In this document: positions 1 to 13,000 of the stretch, piece by piece | Layout: every line of letters begins with the position of its first letter | Position numbering within the stretch: position 1 is the first letter of the stretch | NCBI GenBank assembly: GCA_037893245.1 | Contig: JBAIAA010000315.1 | Span: forward strand, 1,240,001-1,304,000 | Direction of reading: 5' to 3' | DNA: 64,000 nucleotides | From: Crossaster papposus | Lineage: Eukaryota; Echinodermata; Asteroidea; Velatida; Solasteridae | The notes under the pieces: model-generated | Database searches by the model: none | What the model was told of the DNA's origin: nothing | What the model saw: the letters and a program-made list of their open reading frames with translations, nothing else | Translations under genes and position numbers: made by a program

Positions 1-159
1 AACCAGTTCGCGCTGGAATTACTTCGACCTTGACCGGGCCCGGGCGCAGGACTGTTTTTTCACAAACCTCGATCCGAGACAGGTTCAGACCGGCATCTGT
101 GGGTAGTACACCCTGGAGTTACGGAAACAAACTTGGCATGTATACAAGTCCTCCTACGT

Positions 160-350
160 GAAATGGTTAACCAGGTCGCGCCGGAGGATGTTATGCACGT
201 ACAGTTTTCCCCAGATTCAAAACGGATAACGCAAAAAGACACGCCACGAGCTAGGCCGGAAATGTATGTCAGCAGCAAGCAAGGCCGGAATGCGTGGTTG
301 TGCTTCCCGGTACCATAGGCCCGAACCCGCCTCTAATCGAGTTTCGGTGT
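160..350 (-). repeat. MITE-family copy shared by both gene copies (left)
   Basis: ggttaaccaggtcgcgccgg, ttttccccagattcaaaacg and caaggccgg match the 17335 family in reverse. The equivalent gene B sequence is at 54215-54410. Confidence 0.65.
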
Positions 351-769
351 GGTTAAACTATAATCCCGGTGCAAACTGGTTAACATTGTGAGTGGTGCAA
401 AATGGGCACCGCGATTTGGAACATTTTTAGCGATAATTCCCATGGTCTAGTGAGATTTGTTTTTGACCAATTTAATAATTCTGGCCTAACAGTAATAGCC
501 TGCATGATGCGTGCAGTCGCAACGTTTACAGTTCTATTTCACTATTGCACAATGTAAATTGTACAATAATTTTATATTCGTTTTTCTAAATTGAGGCAGA
601 TCCCGCGTGACTAAATTTCATCTTTGTCTGTGTATTCAGTCCACGAAACAGCAGTAAAATAAACTTGAAAAACTTCATCAGGGAGTGAACCTCTTCTGTT
701 ATAAAAAGGCCTCATCTGATGTGTGCAAACATTAAGAATATTTTTAAAACATTTAAAAATACAACTTAC

Positions 770-1063
770 GAAGTGTTTCAGAGAAGAGCGAGACAAATTC
801 ACTCGCGCCATTGGCGTTCTCCGCGTAAACCTCGATCTCATAGACAGTGGCGGGATGCAAATCAGTCAGCGTGTACTCGGTGACGCCATCGAGTCTGACG
901 CTTCGCATGCTGAGAACGGCCATGGACAGAACATCGCGGTGATTGACGTAGAACCACTGAGGGTTCATTCCTCCGTCGTTCCCAGGGATCCATGTGATTG
1001 TTAGGGAGTCATGTGACGTTCGGCTCTGATCGATCGACACTCGTTGAGGCGGAGATGGCTTAG
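770..1063 (-). CDS. Gene A exon 28: fibronectin type III domain 2
   Basis: 98 codons: KPSPPQRVSIDQSRTSHDS, LTITWIPGNDGG, YTLTDLHPATVYEIEVYAEN. Close sister of exon 26. Acceptor attaccatag at 1064, donor CTTC|GTAAGT at 769. In gene B the matching exon is followed by linker and transmembrane exons, so those of gene A should lie just left of the window. Confidence 0.9.
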
Positions 1064-4000
1064 CTATGGTAATAAAACAATAAATTATGCAACAATTGTG
1101 CATGTCACATCATTTCATGCTGTTAATTCTTTTAAGTTGTCCTTTTAAGTTATCAGATAGCATTTTCACTAGTGTATTATGTAATCAAAGTGTTATTGTC
1201 GATATAGGCTAACTGAGTGAATGGTCACTTGGAATTGTTTCTTAGATTGACTAAAGTAGTTAGGCCCATAGAGATTAGAGGAATAAGATAATCTTTCTTC
1301 TATGTTAGGCCTAACATCTGAGAATCAAGGTTATTTTGTTGACCATTGTGAAACAAAATAAACTGGTAGACTGTATCCTTCAAGGTCGGTATATGCAAGA
1401 AAAAACAAGCACCAAGGAAAACAAACGCTTTCCAATAAGTTATCAGTCAGTTGCCGTATCACGCGCAGAGGCCTGTTTGCCCCGTTTTTGAAAAGCTTCT
1501 TTGGCAAGCAAAATATAATAGGTATGCTTACATGGTGCAGCAGTAGTTGAACTAACTGGCGACATTGTAGTTGTAACTTCAGCAGGTGAAGCCGTAGCAG
1601 GAGTTATACTCGGTGAGGTAGTTGTTGAACCGATACGAACTGGTGGTGTAGTTGTTTTAACTAGTGGCGAAGTAGTTGTTACTACTGGTGGCGGGGTAGT
1701 TGCTACAATTGGCGGCGGGGTAGTTGATACAATTGGCGGCGGGGTAGTTGCTACAATTGGCGGCGGGGTAGTTGCTACAATTGGCGGCGGGGTAGTTGCT
1801 ACATTTGGCGGCGGGGTAGTTGCTACAATTGGCGGCGGGGTAGTTGCTACATTTGGCGGCGGGGTAGTTGCTACAATTGGCGGCGGGGTAGTTGCTACAA
1901 TTGGCGGCGGGGTAGTTGCTACAATTGGCGGCGGGGTAGTTGCTACATATGGCGGCGGGGTAGTTGGTACAATTGGCGGCGGGGTAGTTGTTACAATTGG
2001 CGGCGGGGTAGTTGCTACAATTGGCGGCGGGGTAGTTGCTACAATTGGCGGCGGGGTAGTTGCTACAATTGGCGGCGGGGTAGTTGTTACAATTGGCGGC
2101 GGGGTAGTTGTTACAATTGGCGGCTGAGTTGTTAAGTCCATCAGAGAATGGTATGTTGTGGTTTCTTCGACCTTGCTGGTTGGCAATGATGTTGTAGCGG
2201 TCTCTAGTTGGTATAATGGAAAAGAAATAATAAAATAATTCTGAAACAACACCTGCAACAGATGCTAAATGCACCGAGAGTCTCACATTCTGTGGAGATT
2301 CCTGCTTCAGACAATACGTTTTCAAACTTTAGGAATATCTTTAAAACGTTGCACTTTCAAAAGATTGAAAGAACTAGTCTTAATTAGAATACTACCCACC
2401 ACACTTACGAAGTGTTCTAGAGAGGAGTGGGACAGGTTCACTGGCACCAATGGCATTCTCTGCGTAAACCTCGATCTCATACACAGTGTAGGGATGCAAA
2501 TTGCGCAGTGTGTACTCGGTGACGCCATCGAGTCTGTCACTCCGGTTGAAGCCGGTCATGGCTAGAAAAACGCGATAATTGACGTAGAACCATTGGGGGG
2601 TCCCTCCGTCGTTCCCAGGGATCCATGTGATTGTAATGGAGTCGTGTGACATTCGGCTCTGATCGATCAACACTTGTTGAGGTCGCGATGGCTTAGCTGT
2701 GGTAAAATAAGAACGAGCAAAATAATGTGCAGGAGACATAATAATAATACCGGGGGTAAGCGGAGCATTTGAGGCATCCAAAAGTCCAAACAAAAAGGGA
2801 TGATTTTATTACGGGTCAGTCGTTGTTTGCCATCCCTGGCATAAAACCTGGATACGCTACTCCGGACGGCAATCACGAAAGAAAACCGAAGAACTACATA
2901 TGAACTACATGTACTTCCCGACGCTGGTTGAAAACAATTGCCGTTTTTCTTGCTTTTTCCAAAATCCATGATTGTCAAACTTCTAACACTAACAGGGCAG
3001 TTAAACGATATTTACTATAAAATACAACCCCCCAAATCTACCCATTCATAATAATTCAAGCGATTATCAATGGCGTATCTAATTACCTTTACACCCCCCT
3101 ATTAATGATAAATCAAGCAATTACCAATGGTGTATCTTACGGTACCTCTACATCCACCTATTAATGATAATTCATGCAATTACCAATGGTGTATCCTACC
3201 TTTACATCCACCCATTCCTGATAATTCAAGCAATTACCAATGGTGTATCTAATTACCTTTACACCCCCCTATTAAGGATAAATCAAGCAATTACCAATGG
3301 TGTATCTATTACCTTTAAAAGCAAACTGTATCTATACTTACATGGTGCTGCAGACGTTGAAGCCATAGGCGTAGAAGCCATTGTGCTTCGTAAGGTCGTT
3401 GTTGAGCTAGCGTCAACTGGTGGCGCAGTAGTCGAGTCCATCAGACCAGCACGAGTTGTTGTTGTAGCGACAACTGTAGTTAATATAAAAGAGAGAACAA
3501 AAACAACGCGATGCTATACACCTGCGACAGATGCTAACTCATGCACCGACAGTCTGCCATCTGTAGTTTCTTTGGTACTTTGTTTCTAAAAGGCTCATCT
3601 ATGGCTCATCTATGTAGCACCTATAGACTGAAGGGCAGCTAAACCTCCTGATAGGAAATGCTATTCGTCTGTGGATTAGGAACACCTTTGCTCAATTCTT
3701 CGAATCAGCGACAGAGATTCCAATAGCAAGAATGAGACGGAGGGAACCCCCTCCTTTGTGGCGATTGTGCTTGCAGAATGTTGTGGTTTCTCAGGAATCC
3801 TTTTTAGGTAACAATAGTCTAGAGAGTGTATAGGTATGGGGGACCAAGGGGGTAGTCCCTCTGTCTCGTATTGTGCTGGGTAGAGATTCTTCTCTAACAA
3901 AGTCTCCCTGCTAGAAGGCCCGGTTTCGTCCTTTACAGATACTGCGGGGAGACCTCAATTATTATATTCTCATTAGAGTCAACATGGCTGCCTCTTTATA

Positions 4001-7000
4001 ATTGACTGTATTATGATTTTCTTCAGATATTTACTTATAATGAATATATTTTTTAAACAGGTCCACCTTATTTGACGTATTTGTCAGACTTGTCAACGCA
4101 ATTAAATCAATATGGATAATTTAATTCACTAATACTACTTACATCAAACTTTAAATTCTATCAAATTACACATTACAAAAATAGATGTAGGCCTACTTTT
4201 GTTTACAAAAATTACACTTAATGTTGTTGTTTGCAAGAATTACAAAAAAATTAAAAATACTCTTGTTTAAGATAATTACACTTCATGTAAGTGGTCCGAT
4301 GTTTTTTTATGTGCACTATACACTAACTCACACTATAGTTTCTTCTTTTTCCCCCTGTTTTTTTTACAATACTTGGCGAATTGCAAACTTAAACTTTTTA
4401 TATTTCACAAAACCAAACAACATTTATTCAGTAAATTGCTTAACATTTCACGATTTAACACAAATAATTAACAAATTAATCGCTTCATCTTTGTACCAGA
4501 TGATGAATTTTGTTAGTGGCTATACATCGTACAATAGACTGTTACAATATTCTCACCTCCAGGAATCAATTGAATTCTCAACGTGTCTACCATGCCGATG
4601 CCATTCCCACTGTTACAAGAGTACTGGCCGTAGTCTTCCTCACCAGTCACTCGGGTTATGCGCAAGATGCTCCTCACTGTGTAACCGTACACACCATCCC
4701 CACCAACGAGTGTGTCGACCTGGGAGATTCGGTCAGGTTCCGTCTGATTGGTTAGTTGGACTTTCATTGGACCCGTCCATGTTATTATAGGTAAAGGGTT
4801 TCCTTTGGCTACACAAACCAGGAGGGCGTTTTCGCCAACGTTGGATTCGACGAGGCTGCCAGTTTCCTTGTTTATAATGGCTACTCCATCTTTGGAGATA
4901 ACAATAGAGAAAACTTGTAGTGCATGTCAGAAACTTAGTTAAATAAAATTTAAAGCTTTGCATGATGGAGACTAGACTTGGAAGGATTTGCGGTAACACC
5001 ATGTGAAAATGTCTCTTTTGAGAAGAGGTAGGGTGGTTCTGATAAGAACGGTGGTTTAAACATGTTTAAACACGATGGTTTAAACAGGTGCGGGTTCAAG
5101 CCCACCCACACCGACCGAAACGCCATTAAATCTGTTGTCAACCGCAGTTGTCTAACTCCAGGTTTCCTAAGTACCTGATTCTCTTCTTTTAATTTTGTAT
5201 TTGTAGTTTTGTACCCAAAGTGGCTTCTAGCGTTGTTCAAAAGAAAAATGCATATAAAAACAATGTATGCTTATTATTACTTAGGAGTTCACAATACCTT
5301 GGTAATATTCCATCGTACTGAATTGTACTGTTGCGATCAATATTTTACCTGCCTTGTCCCCTTAGTAAGCACTCTACCCAGTTTAACAAACTTGCAGCGT
5401 AGCTAGCTTCGTGAGGTTATCATCATGTGATAACTGCCTTCCTTAATTTCAAAAATTAATACCATTTTAACAAACTTACAGTGTACCGCAAGATTGATCT
5501 GTCCGGAGTACACTACTGGTGGTATCCCGTTGTTTCCCAAGCACCGATACGGCCCGGCCTGCTCTTTTGTAATGTTGCGTAGTGTCAGGGTGCTCGTTCC
5601 GTCGCTGTAGACAGAGGAGAGGGAGACGAGAGACCCGACCTTTTCCCAAGTGATGAAGTCAGAGGGTTTGGGGTTGGCATCTGCGCTGCAGGACAAGCTG
5701 ACGCTCGCACCCTCCTCAATAGGGTCAGACGGACTGGCAGTTGGGTCAGAAAATTCCGGAATGTCTACAAGCACAAACATATTATAACTGCCGATTAATA
5801 GGCCTACGTCAATTGTTTTGTTTTATCAGATACTTCAGTTTCCTTCAGTCGTCAATCACTTTTTTCGGCTATTAGTATTAATGGAAATCAGTAATTATAA
5901 CAAGACATTATTGTTTTAATTGTTTAATAGCTCACCCATTTTCCTAAATCATTACTATTGATAACAAGTTATTACTGGAATGGTTCTATGTCTTGCAGTT
6001 TTAATCTCGTACAAGAACCTTAGACTGATTGGGGATAAGGGTGGAATGTCGTCATAAATACACCTCTTACATTTAACATTTAGTGTGCAGCTGTCGCAGA
6101 GAGTATTACATCTTGCACTGGTTGTACAGCACATGTGCACAGCTCCATTGTCTTCCCTGGTCAGTACACCTGTCGCGAGATCTTGTCTCGTCAATTGGCC
6201 ATAGTAGTCGCCATCAGTTATCACTGCCGGAGGCTGGTTGGTCAGCTCCACGTCGTCTCTCAGCCAAGTCAGATTGGTAGCTGGGTTGCTGCTCTCGGTG
6301 GTGACACAGCTGAGGGAGACGGTAGCGCCAGCGACTAGTGTGCGCGGGCAGGCGGTTATGGTGACCATTCTGGTACAAACTGGATAAATTGCAACTTCCT
6401 TTTAGAAAGGCGTTTTTTGAGATAATATGCCTAAATGTACAAACGAGAATCTAGAGTGAAGTCGTTCTTCAGTATATCAGCAAGTAAGCTGCATTAGCCC
6501 AACTGTACAAATCACCTAAAATGGCTCCCCTCAAACGTTATCTCGCGATAAACTATATACATAGAGGAACTTACATTGGACATCTAGGGGACCAAGAGAG
6601 CTTTCTAGAGTGACGGGCCCCTCTTCCCTCTGCGCCACGCACCGGATAGTGTCTCTGTTGTAAGCTTTTGTCGGTGTAAACAGTAAGGTAGCGTTGAAAG
6701 TGTAGCGATAGTCTTGCAATACTGAAGAAGATGTGTCACTGGTCAAAGGGTCATTTCCGTTGAACCAATGCAACGACCAGTCAGATGGAAAGCCCATTGC
6801 CGCTCGGCATTGCAGGTAGATCCAGGTATTCTCAGTCATTGACGGGCTGCCGGTGATTACCGGTAAATCTGGTGGCCCTAAATACAAAAGGAAAACAAAA
6901 GTGTGGTTATCCAAATCATCCTTAACCATCGCCGTGTTTTTGGCCCAAATATGTCGAATGTAGACGGCCTGGGGGGCAAGGGCCGGTTTAAAGGTTGTTA

Positions 7001-10000
7001 GAGGCCCTGAGCACATGCAACACAAAAGCGTAAACGAATACATGTATCTGCAAAAATCATGTCAGTATGTTTACGTCATTTTCCCTTGAATGTGGAAGGT
7101 CTTATGGATGGCCAAGACTTCGTTGACGACAATGTAATTTAAATGACAGTGCAAGTAATGCTAGTGCTAGGGATGACTATAGATTTTAAGAATTTCTTTA
7201 CTTTTTAAATAACTGTTCTTTCTTTCTTAATTACCGTTAACACTAAGTGTAGTTGCTACAAACGACAAAGGTTGTTGCGACTCGTCCGTGCTAGCTACAC
7301 ACTTCACCTCCTGTCTGTGATTGGTTCTGTTAGCAGTGAACGTCCACGTGTCGGTGGTGTTGACCAATCCGTCACCTCCTCCAGTGGACGGGCTTTTGGT
7401 ACTTTGCAAGACACCATTGAGGATCCACTCAATCGTTGGTGCTGGTCTGGTACCCTGAATCTCACACCGAAAGGCCATCGGTGTGTCTTGGTCTACATCT
7501 ACAACACCGCCGAGTCTGGCACCGTCAGGGCCGTATAACATCATCAAAGAAGCCTTCGGTGGCACTGGAGACCAAAACAGGACACGATGACTTGGAAGGA
7601 TTCTAATTATATATCAAGGCTGTCAAAGTTTGGAATATTGACAATATTAATACATGAAATGGCCTCGTCCGATGGATGCGTACACTAATGTAACTACTAG
7701 TATGTTAAATTTCAAACTGGTATGTAAAAAGCAATATTTGTCCCAAATATGAGTTCCATAAGTTTGTACCTAGTATACCACAGCTCTGTAGAACTTTGTT
7801 ACTTCGTGGAGCTGTAGCCATCAAAACAGTATTCGTTTCCAGGCTCTAAACTCTCACCTTTCACGCATAGCGTGACGCTCGTACTAATTCCAGCACTGTC
7901 GTCCTCATTAACAACAGTACACAGCAACATGTGCCCGTGCTGACTCTCTACAGTCTGCACTGTAACACTGCTAGTGCGGTTGGTCCATCCGTCTACGCCC
8001 TCGGCGTCAGTGCTGTTAACAGCTGTGAGTTCCTCGCCGCCCAATAACCACGTGAAGGATGCACCTGTATCTATGTCATGTGCTTCGCATGTAAACCGAT
8101 GGTTCTCGCCTTCCACCAGGTATGCTACACCACCAGTTGAAGGGTAGCTGCCCGTTGAGTCCGATATGAAAAGGTTGGTGGGAGGCGCTACGATGAATAA
8201 TAAAATATCACAGTGGTCAAATTTAACTGATAAACACTTCCATCGACGCTCGTTGGCCACTCAAAGCTGCACTGGTTTCTGATCCCTCCATTCAAACGTA
8301 GGTAAACAACCAGCTTCAACATTTTTCTTTTGCCAAAAACAACAACAAATATAGTCGTTAAGCGACTTTCAAAAGTATAAGAACAATATTTATAAACAGA
8401 AGTGTCATAAGTTTCGACTTCATAAGGCGTCGGCCTGGTAATACATAGCGAAGATTAATTGGCTTTCAGAATTGTGTATTTGGTGATCATAACCTATGTC
8501 TCGTTACAGCACATACCAATGACGTCCAGCGTGACAGTGACTGACGGGAAAGGTAGCTGTGATTCAGGCGTGCTTGCAACGCACTTTAACAACTCGCCCT
8601 GGTCAGCTCGACTAGGGATGAACGTAAAGGTGGACGAGGTGTTGACCAAACCGTCGCCTTCTGTAACTGATGTGCTGATGGGATCTTGAAGATTATTGCC
8701 AACAAACCAGTAGATATCTACACCCGGTCTGGTACCTCGAACCACACAGGTGATATTTTGTTGGGTTCGTTCATCAACACTGACTGTAGATTGGAGCTGG
8801 TTCCCGCCAGAGTCGTACAGTGACATGCCAGACGGTACAGGAGGGACTTCAACATGAGAGGAAAAAACGAGGAAATTTAGGCCAAGATTTTGTTAAACAG
8901 ACAATTCAAACATGCGTCATCATTATGTATATAGGCCTACATACCAAAGAACAAATGTTACTGTAGGTTTTTGTATTAAATAAAACAGTTCTACAAACAG
9001 ATAGCAGGATTATGACATCTTCTTGACTAGAATTTGATATACAAATAGGGCAACGTTTTGGCCTGTTTCAGACGTCGCGCTTCTGTCGTGTCGAATGCAA
9101 ATCAACCGACATTTTTGTATTTGACACGGCGCAAGCACAACGTCTAAAACCACTTTAGCTCGGCAAATTGATGTTGGCGCGGCAGGAGAATTAAACTTGC
9201 TATAGGGTCTGCCGTGCTTAACAATTTGGCATGGGAGAAGCACGGCGCGGTTTCAAACGTCGTGCTTCTGCTGTGTACAAAATTAAAATTAATTCGACGT
9301 TGGTCCTGAACATCGGTTATAATTAGGAATGCGCATGCTCGCAGCATGTGTGCGAGTAAAGAAAACCAACAAACAAAATTGGTTTTCTTTGTCACGCTTT
9401 AAGTTGTGTTGGTCCGCCTGAGGGCTCCGTGCACAAGTCCCCCCTCGACAGCAAGAAAGGAAGGGTCAGAGGAGTCACTATTATATAAGTTCGACTGGAC
9501 TTTTGCAATTATTAAGTTTGACGTTTGAAACCACTGCCGTGCGTATGTTGTCCTAACGTCGGCGCTTAATTCATTTGCATTCGACAAGGCAGAATCACGT
9601 CGTCTGAAACAGCTATGCCTTAAAGTTGAAGCGAGAATGACAAAAACACGTTTTCGCACCCACTGGACCAACTACTGGACAAACTGGCAACAAAATTGTT
9701 GTTGGAAAGCAATGCATGTACATGTACCTTTGACGTAAAGGGTGACGCTAATGGTAATGCCAGGTACGCCATCCTCGTTGGAAGCACTGCACTGTAGTGT
9801 TTCACCGTGGTTACGTCCCAAAGCAGACACGGTAGCAATACTAGTACTGGTGGTCAGTCCATGCATGTCATCAACCGCGTGGAAGTTAAGAATATGATCA
9901 GATGTCAACTGCTGTCCGCCCAGCGTCCAGACAAATGAAGCACCTGGATTGGAGGTTGGTACCTCGCAAGTAAACTGGTGATCGACACCAGCCACTACAA

Positions 10001-13000
10001 ACGAGGTGTTGCCAGAAGACGTGTAGTTCGTTGTCGGGTCGGACAAGGTGATTATTTCTGGAAGAGCTACAACATTACAGTGAAAACCTAATAATTAGGA
10101 CTTCAATCTTGACATATATATAATGTGTGCTCCAATAGCTTTCTTTCCACGTGTTGTACTATTGCAATTATAAAGACACGTTTTAAAGCGCACGTATCCA
10201 CCAGTATTGGTGCTCAATGCACGTATTATACATGATTATTATCATCTTACCAAAGACGTCCAGCGTCACTGTTGCGAATGGCAACGGTTGTCGAGACTCC
10301 GCCGTGCTGGCCACACACTTGACCTCCTGTCTGTGATTGGCTCTGGTTGGAGTGAACGTCCAACTGCCGCTTGTGTTGACCAATCCATCACCTGCTCCAG
10401 AAGGCGCACTTACATTTTGCTGCGACTGACCGCCGCGAAACCACTCGATGGCTGCCGCTGGTCTGGAACCCCGTACCTCACATGTAAAGGTTTGGAGAGT
10501 ATCAGGTTTAACCCCGGCGAGGGTATGTAGTCTTGCTCCACTCGAGTCATACATAGTGATAGAAGAAGCCTTTGGTGGGACTTTAAGAGAAAAGACAAAG
10601 AACAATAACCGACTATAAAATATTATTTTGGCAATGATTTGAAGACGGAAGGTTATGTAATTATTTCCAAACTTAGTTTAATGCACTGTAACACTTGTCT
10701 GAAGACAACCCATGAACTCCCCCCCCCCCTCCCACAGTGGTGTGGATGGGGTCTACGACTGAATATTTACCTGTAGAGCCATCTACTTATGCATATTTCC
10801 CTTGACCAGCAGGTTCTACCGCACGACCCTGCAAAGACTCGAAGGCTGCCTCCCACGGGTCCGAAGGCGGGAGATCGCCACGAGCTGGGTAAGTCATTTT
10901 CGCCAGCCCCCGCGATAACGGGTGGCAGGCGACCGGAAACCTTGGACGGATTGGCGCCGGCGCCGTTGTTTGGCCGTTGTTTGTGCACCGGGCGTATTGT
11001 CGGTGCGGCCGCGAAAAAACCCAATAGGCATATGCAATCTTCAAATTTCCCTGCTAAAAGATCCGTTCCCAGCAAAGAGAGAGACTCGAATCTCTTGCGG
11101 GTGCCCTGCGACGAAAAAAAAAGTGCATCAAGCACATTACTCCGGGGAGACGATGTAGCCAAGGTCGACACTCGTGTAAACTGATCAAGGACCGAGCGAA
11201 GACCGTGGTCTATCTAGGCAGTGAAAAGCGGCGGTTAACATGTCCACCGGAACTGCCGCATCATCTTCACACAGCCACAAGATACTCGGTGAGTAGGAGT
11301 AAGAAGGAGGCCACACGCATACCCTGTCGGGAGGCCGATTCTAAATTTCTCAAAGTGTCTTTAAGCTTGCCGCGAGTCTTATCTGCGAAAGGGTGTTTGG
11401 ATGTTGTTGTCCCCTCATCCGCCGCCAGCTTCTCTTTTGCTGCGTCGGATAGTGAAGGTGTGGCAAACAAAATATCGAAATCCGCCAAAAGGAAAACGAT
11501 AATAATCAACTTTGCGTTTTGCAAATGGGTGCCATTTATCAGCAGACATAATCTTGCTGATGCGATTTACGCACACCTGATCCAGGGGGAGCATAGGAAA
11601 CACTTTGTCGCTATCGTAATCGAACCCATCCTGTGCTTGGAGGATTTATGTTCAGACCGAGGGGGTTCATTAGCGGAGAGTAGTTGTAATACCCGAATCA
11701 TTTCCCTTTGCACCAAACGGAGTTCCGTTTTGGCAATGGGCAACCGCTGTAATCTGGATAATTGTCTTGTCGTCATCGGATAAATCACCCGAATGTGAGA
11801 GACAAGTTGATCCCGGCGAGCGAGAACCGCTATCCGATGCGAAGACACCTCTAGAGGGGCAAGCTGCACAGAGCCACGGTCCAGTGGCTGAGCTCGTAGA
11901 AGAACGGCGTGACCGACCGCCAGCCTTATTCTTCTGGTGACGCCTGGGGCAAGGGGACCCTCGAACAACGGAAACAATCCGATGGCGAGGGCGGTCCCTC
12001 AGAGCGATATAGCATATAGAGCCAGCCGGTCCAGAGTTCCCCGGGCTGCTCGTGCAGCATCGCTCATGTCCTGCCCGGCCGATAGCACTCCAACCCCATA
12101 GGTTGAGCGGACACTACTCGGCCCAGTGCAAAAGTCCGTCCCGACACAATGTGGCGTTCGCCATGGTGCTGGACGGATACGGGTGATTCAAGTCCACTGA
12201 ACAGTCTGTACGTGAGACTGCCCCACGTTTAGGGACGGAGCGGAGGGTGTAGCGATCAAGCCCGTGTCTGAGCTACGTTTACCCTGAAGACCCTTCTTAG
12301 GTTTGGCTCCGGCACAGGAGTGTAATTTTTGGTCAGTAACCTTGCCGGAGCGAACCTTTCGTTTGGATGTTCCGCTTAAATTGACCAGAGATAAGACCTT
12401 GTGGGTTCCCCTTAATGACCGACGGAACTGCCAGCGACCGTAGCAGACAGTGGCTGCGGGTGCCGGACGGGGGACTGGTGAGGTGGAATTGTGGTACCAC
12501 CGTCACAGTCCCCAGATAAATCAGTCTGTCCCGGGGGAATTGTGGTACCCCCCGATGTGACAGGACAAGTCCTCTCCAAACGCTTCAAATCTCATGAAAT
12601 AAACAACACTCTACAACTCAAACTTTATTCAACTCTACAAATCGAGATCTTCTCTTAAGCGATAACGAGTAGTACGAAACACCGGAGCGTGTTTACAAAC
12701 ACGTCCTACCCGTCCTGCCGCTAAGAGAAAAGAAAAAGGCACGAGGTGTGCCGCGGGGCACTATGGATAGGAGGCCACATGGGGGCGCTAGTGTGTAAAC
12801 TCTTAGCGGTAGAACCTGCCGGTCTAGGGAAATATGCAGAAGTAGATGGCTCTACAGGTAAGTATAATGACGTAGACTCCCACGACAGATTATATAATGT
12901 CTTGTGCATAATTGGCCGAATAACTCAAGAAATAGAGGTCAAACTAATTTAAACATATACACATACACAAGTACCCTAATTTAAGAACGAATACGATTTC

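Larger units (their letters stand above)
160..10580. repeat. Segmental duplication, left copy (paired with 54215-63185)
   Basis: Exons and introns of gene A match gene B in order, orientation and intron text (for example 1081-1340 with 55141-55400, almost base for base). The match resumes at 13156-13485 with 63521-63850; the gap is explained by the DIRS-like insertion. Similarity fades to the left near position 160. Confidence 0.9.

Noticed and set aside
4221-4790. 189-aa plus-strand ORF and its gene B counterpart at 56734
   Set aside because: Antisense to Ig domain 14 and its flanking intron; the minus strand has the domain and the splice sites.
10789-12600. Possible 28S rRNA fragment
   Set aside because: GC-rich and near an 18S piece in the same window, but no conserved 28S blocks are present; the inverted ends and gag-like frames fit a mobile element.
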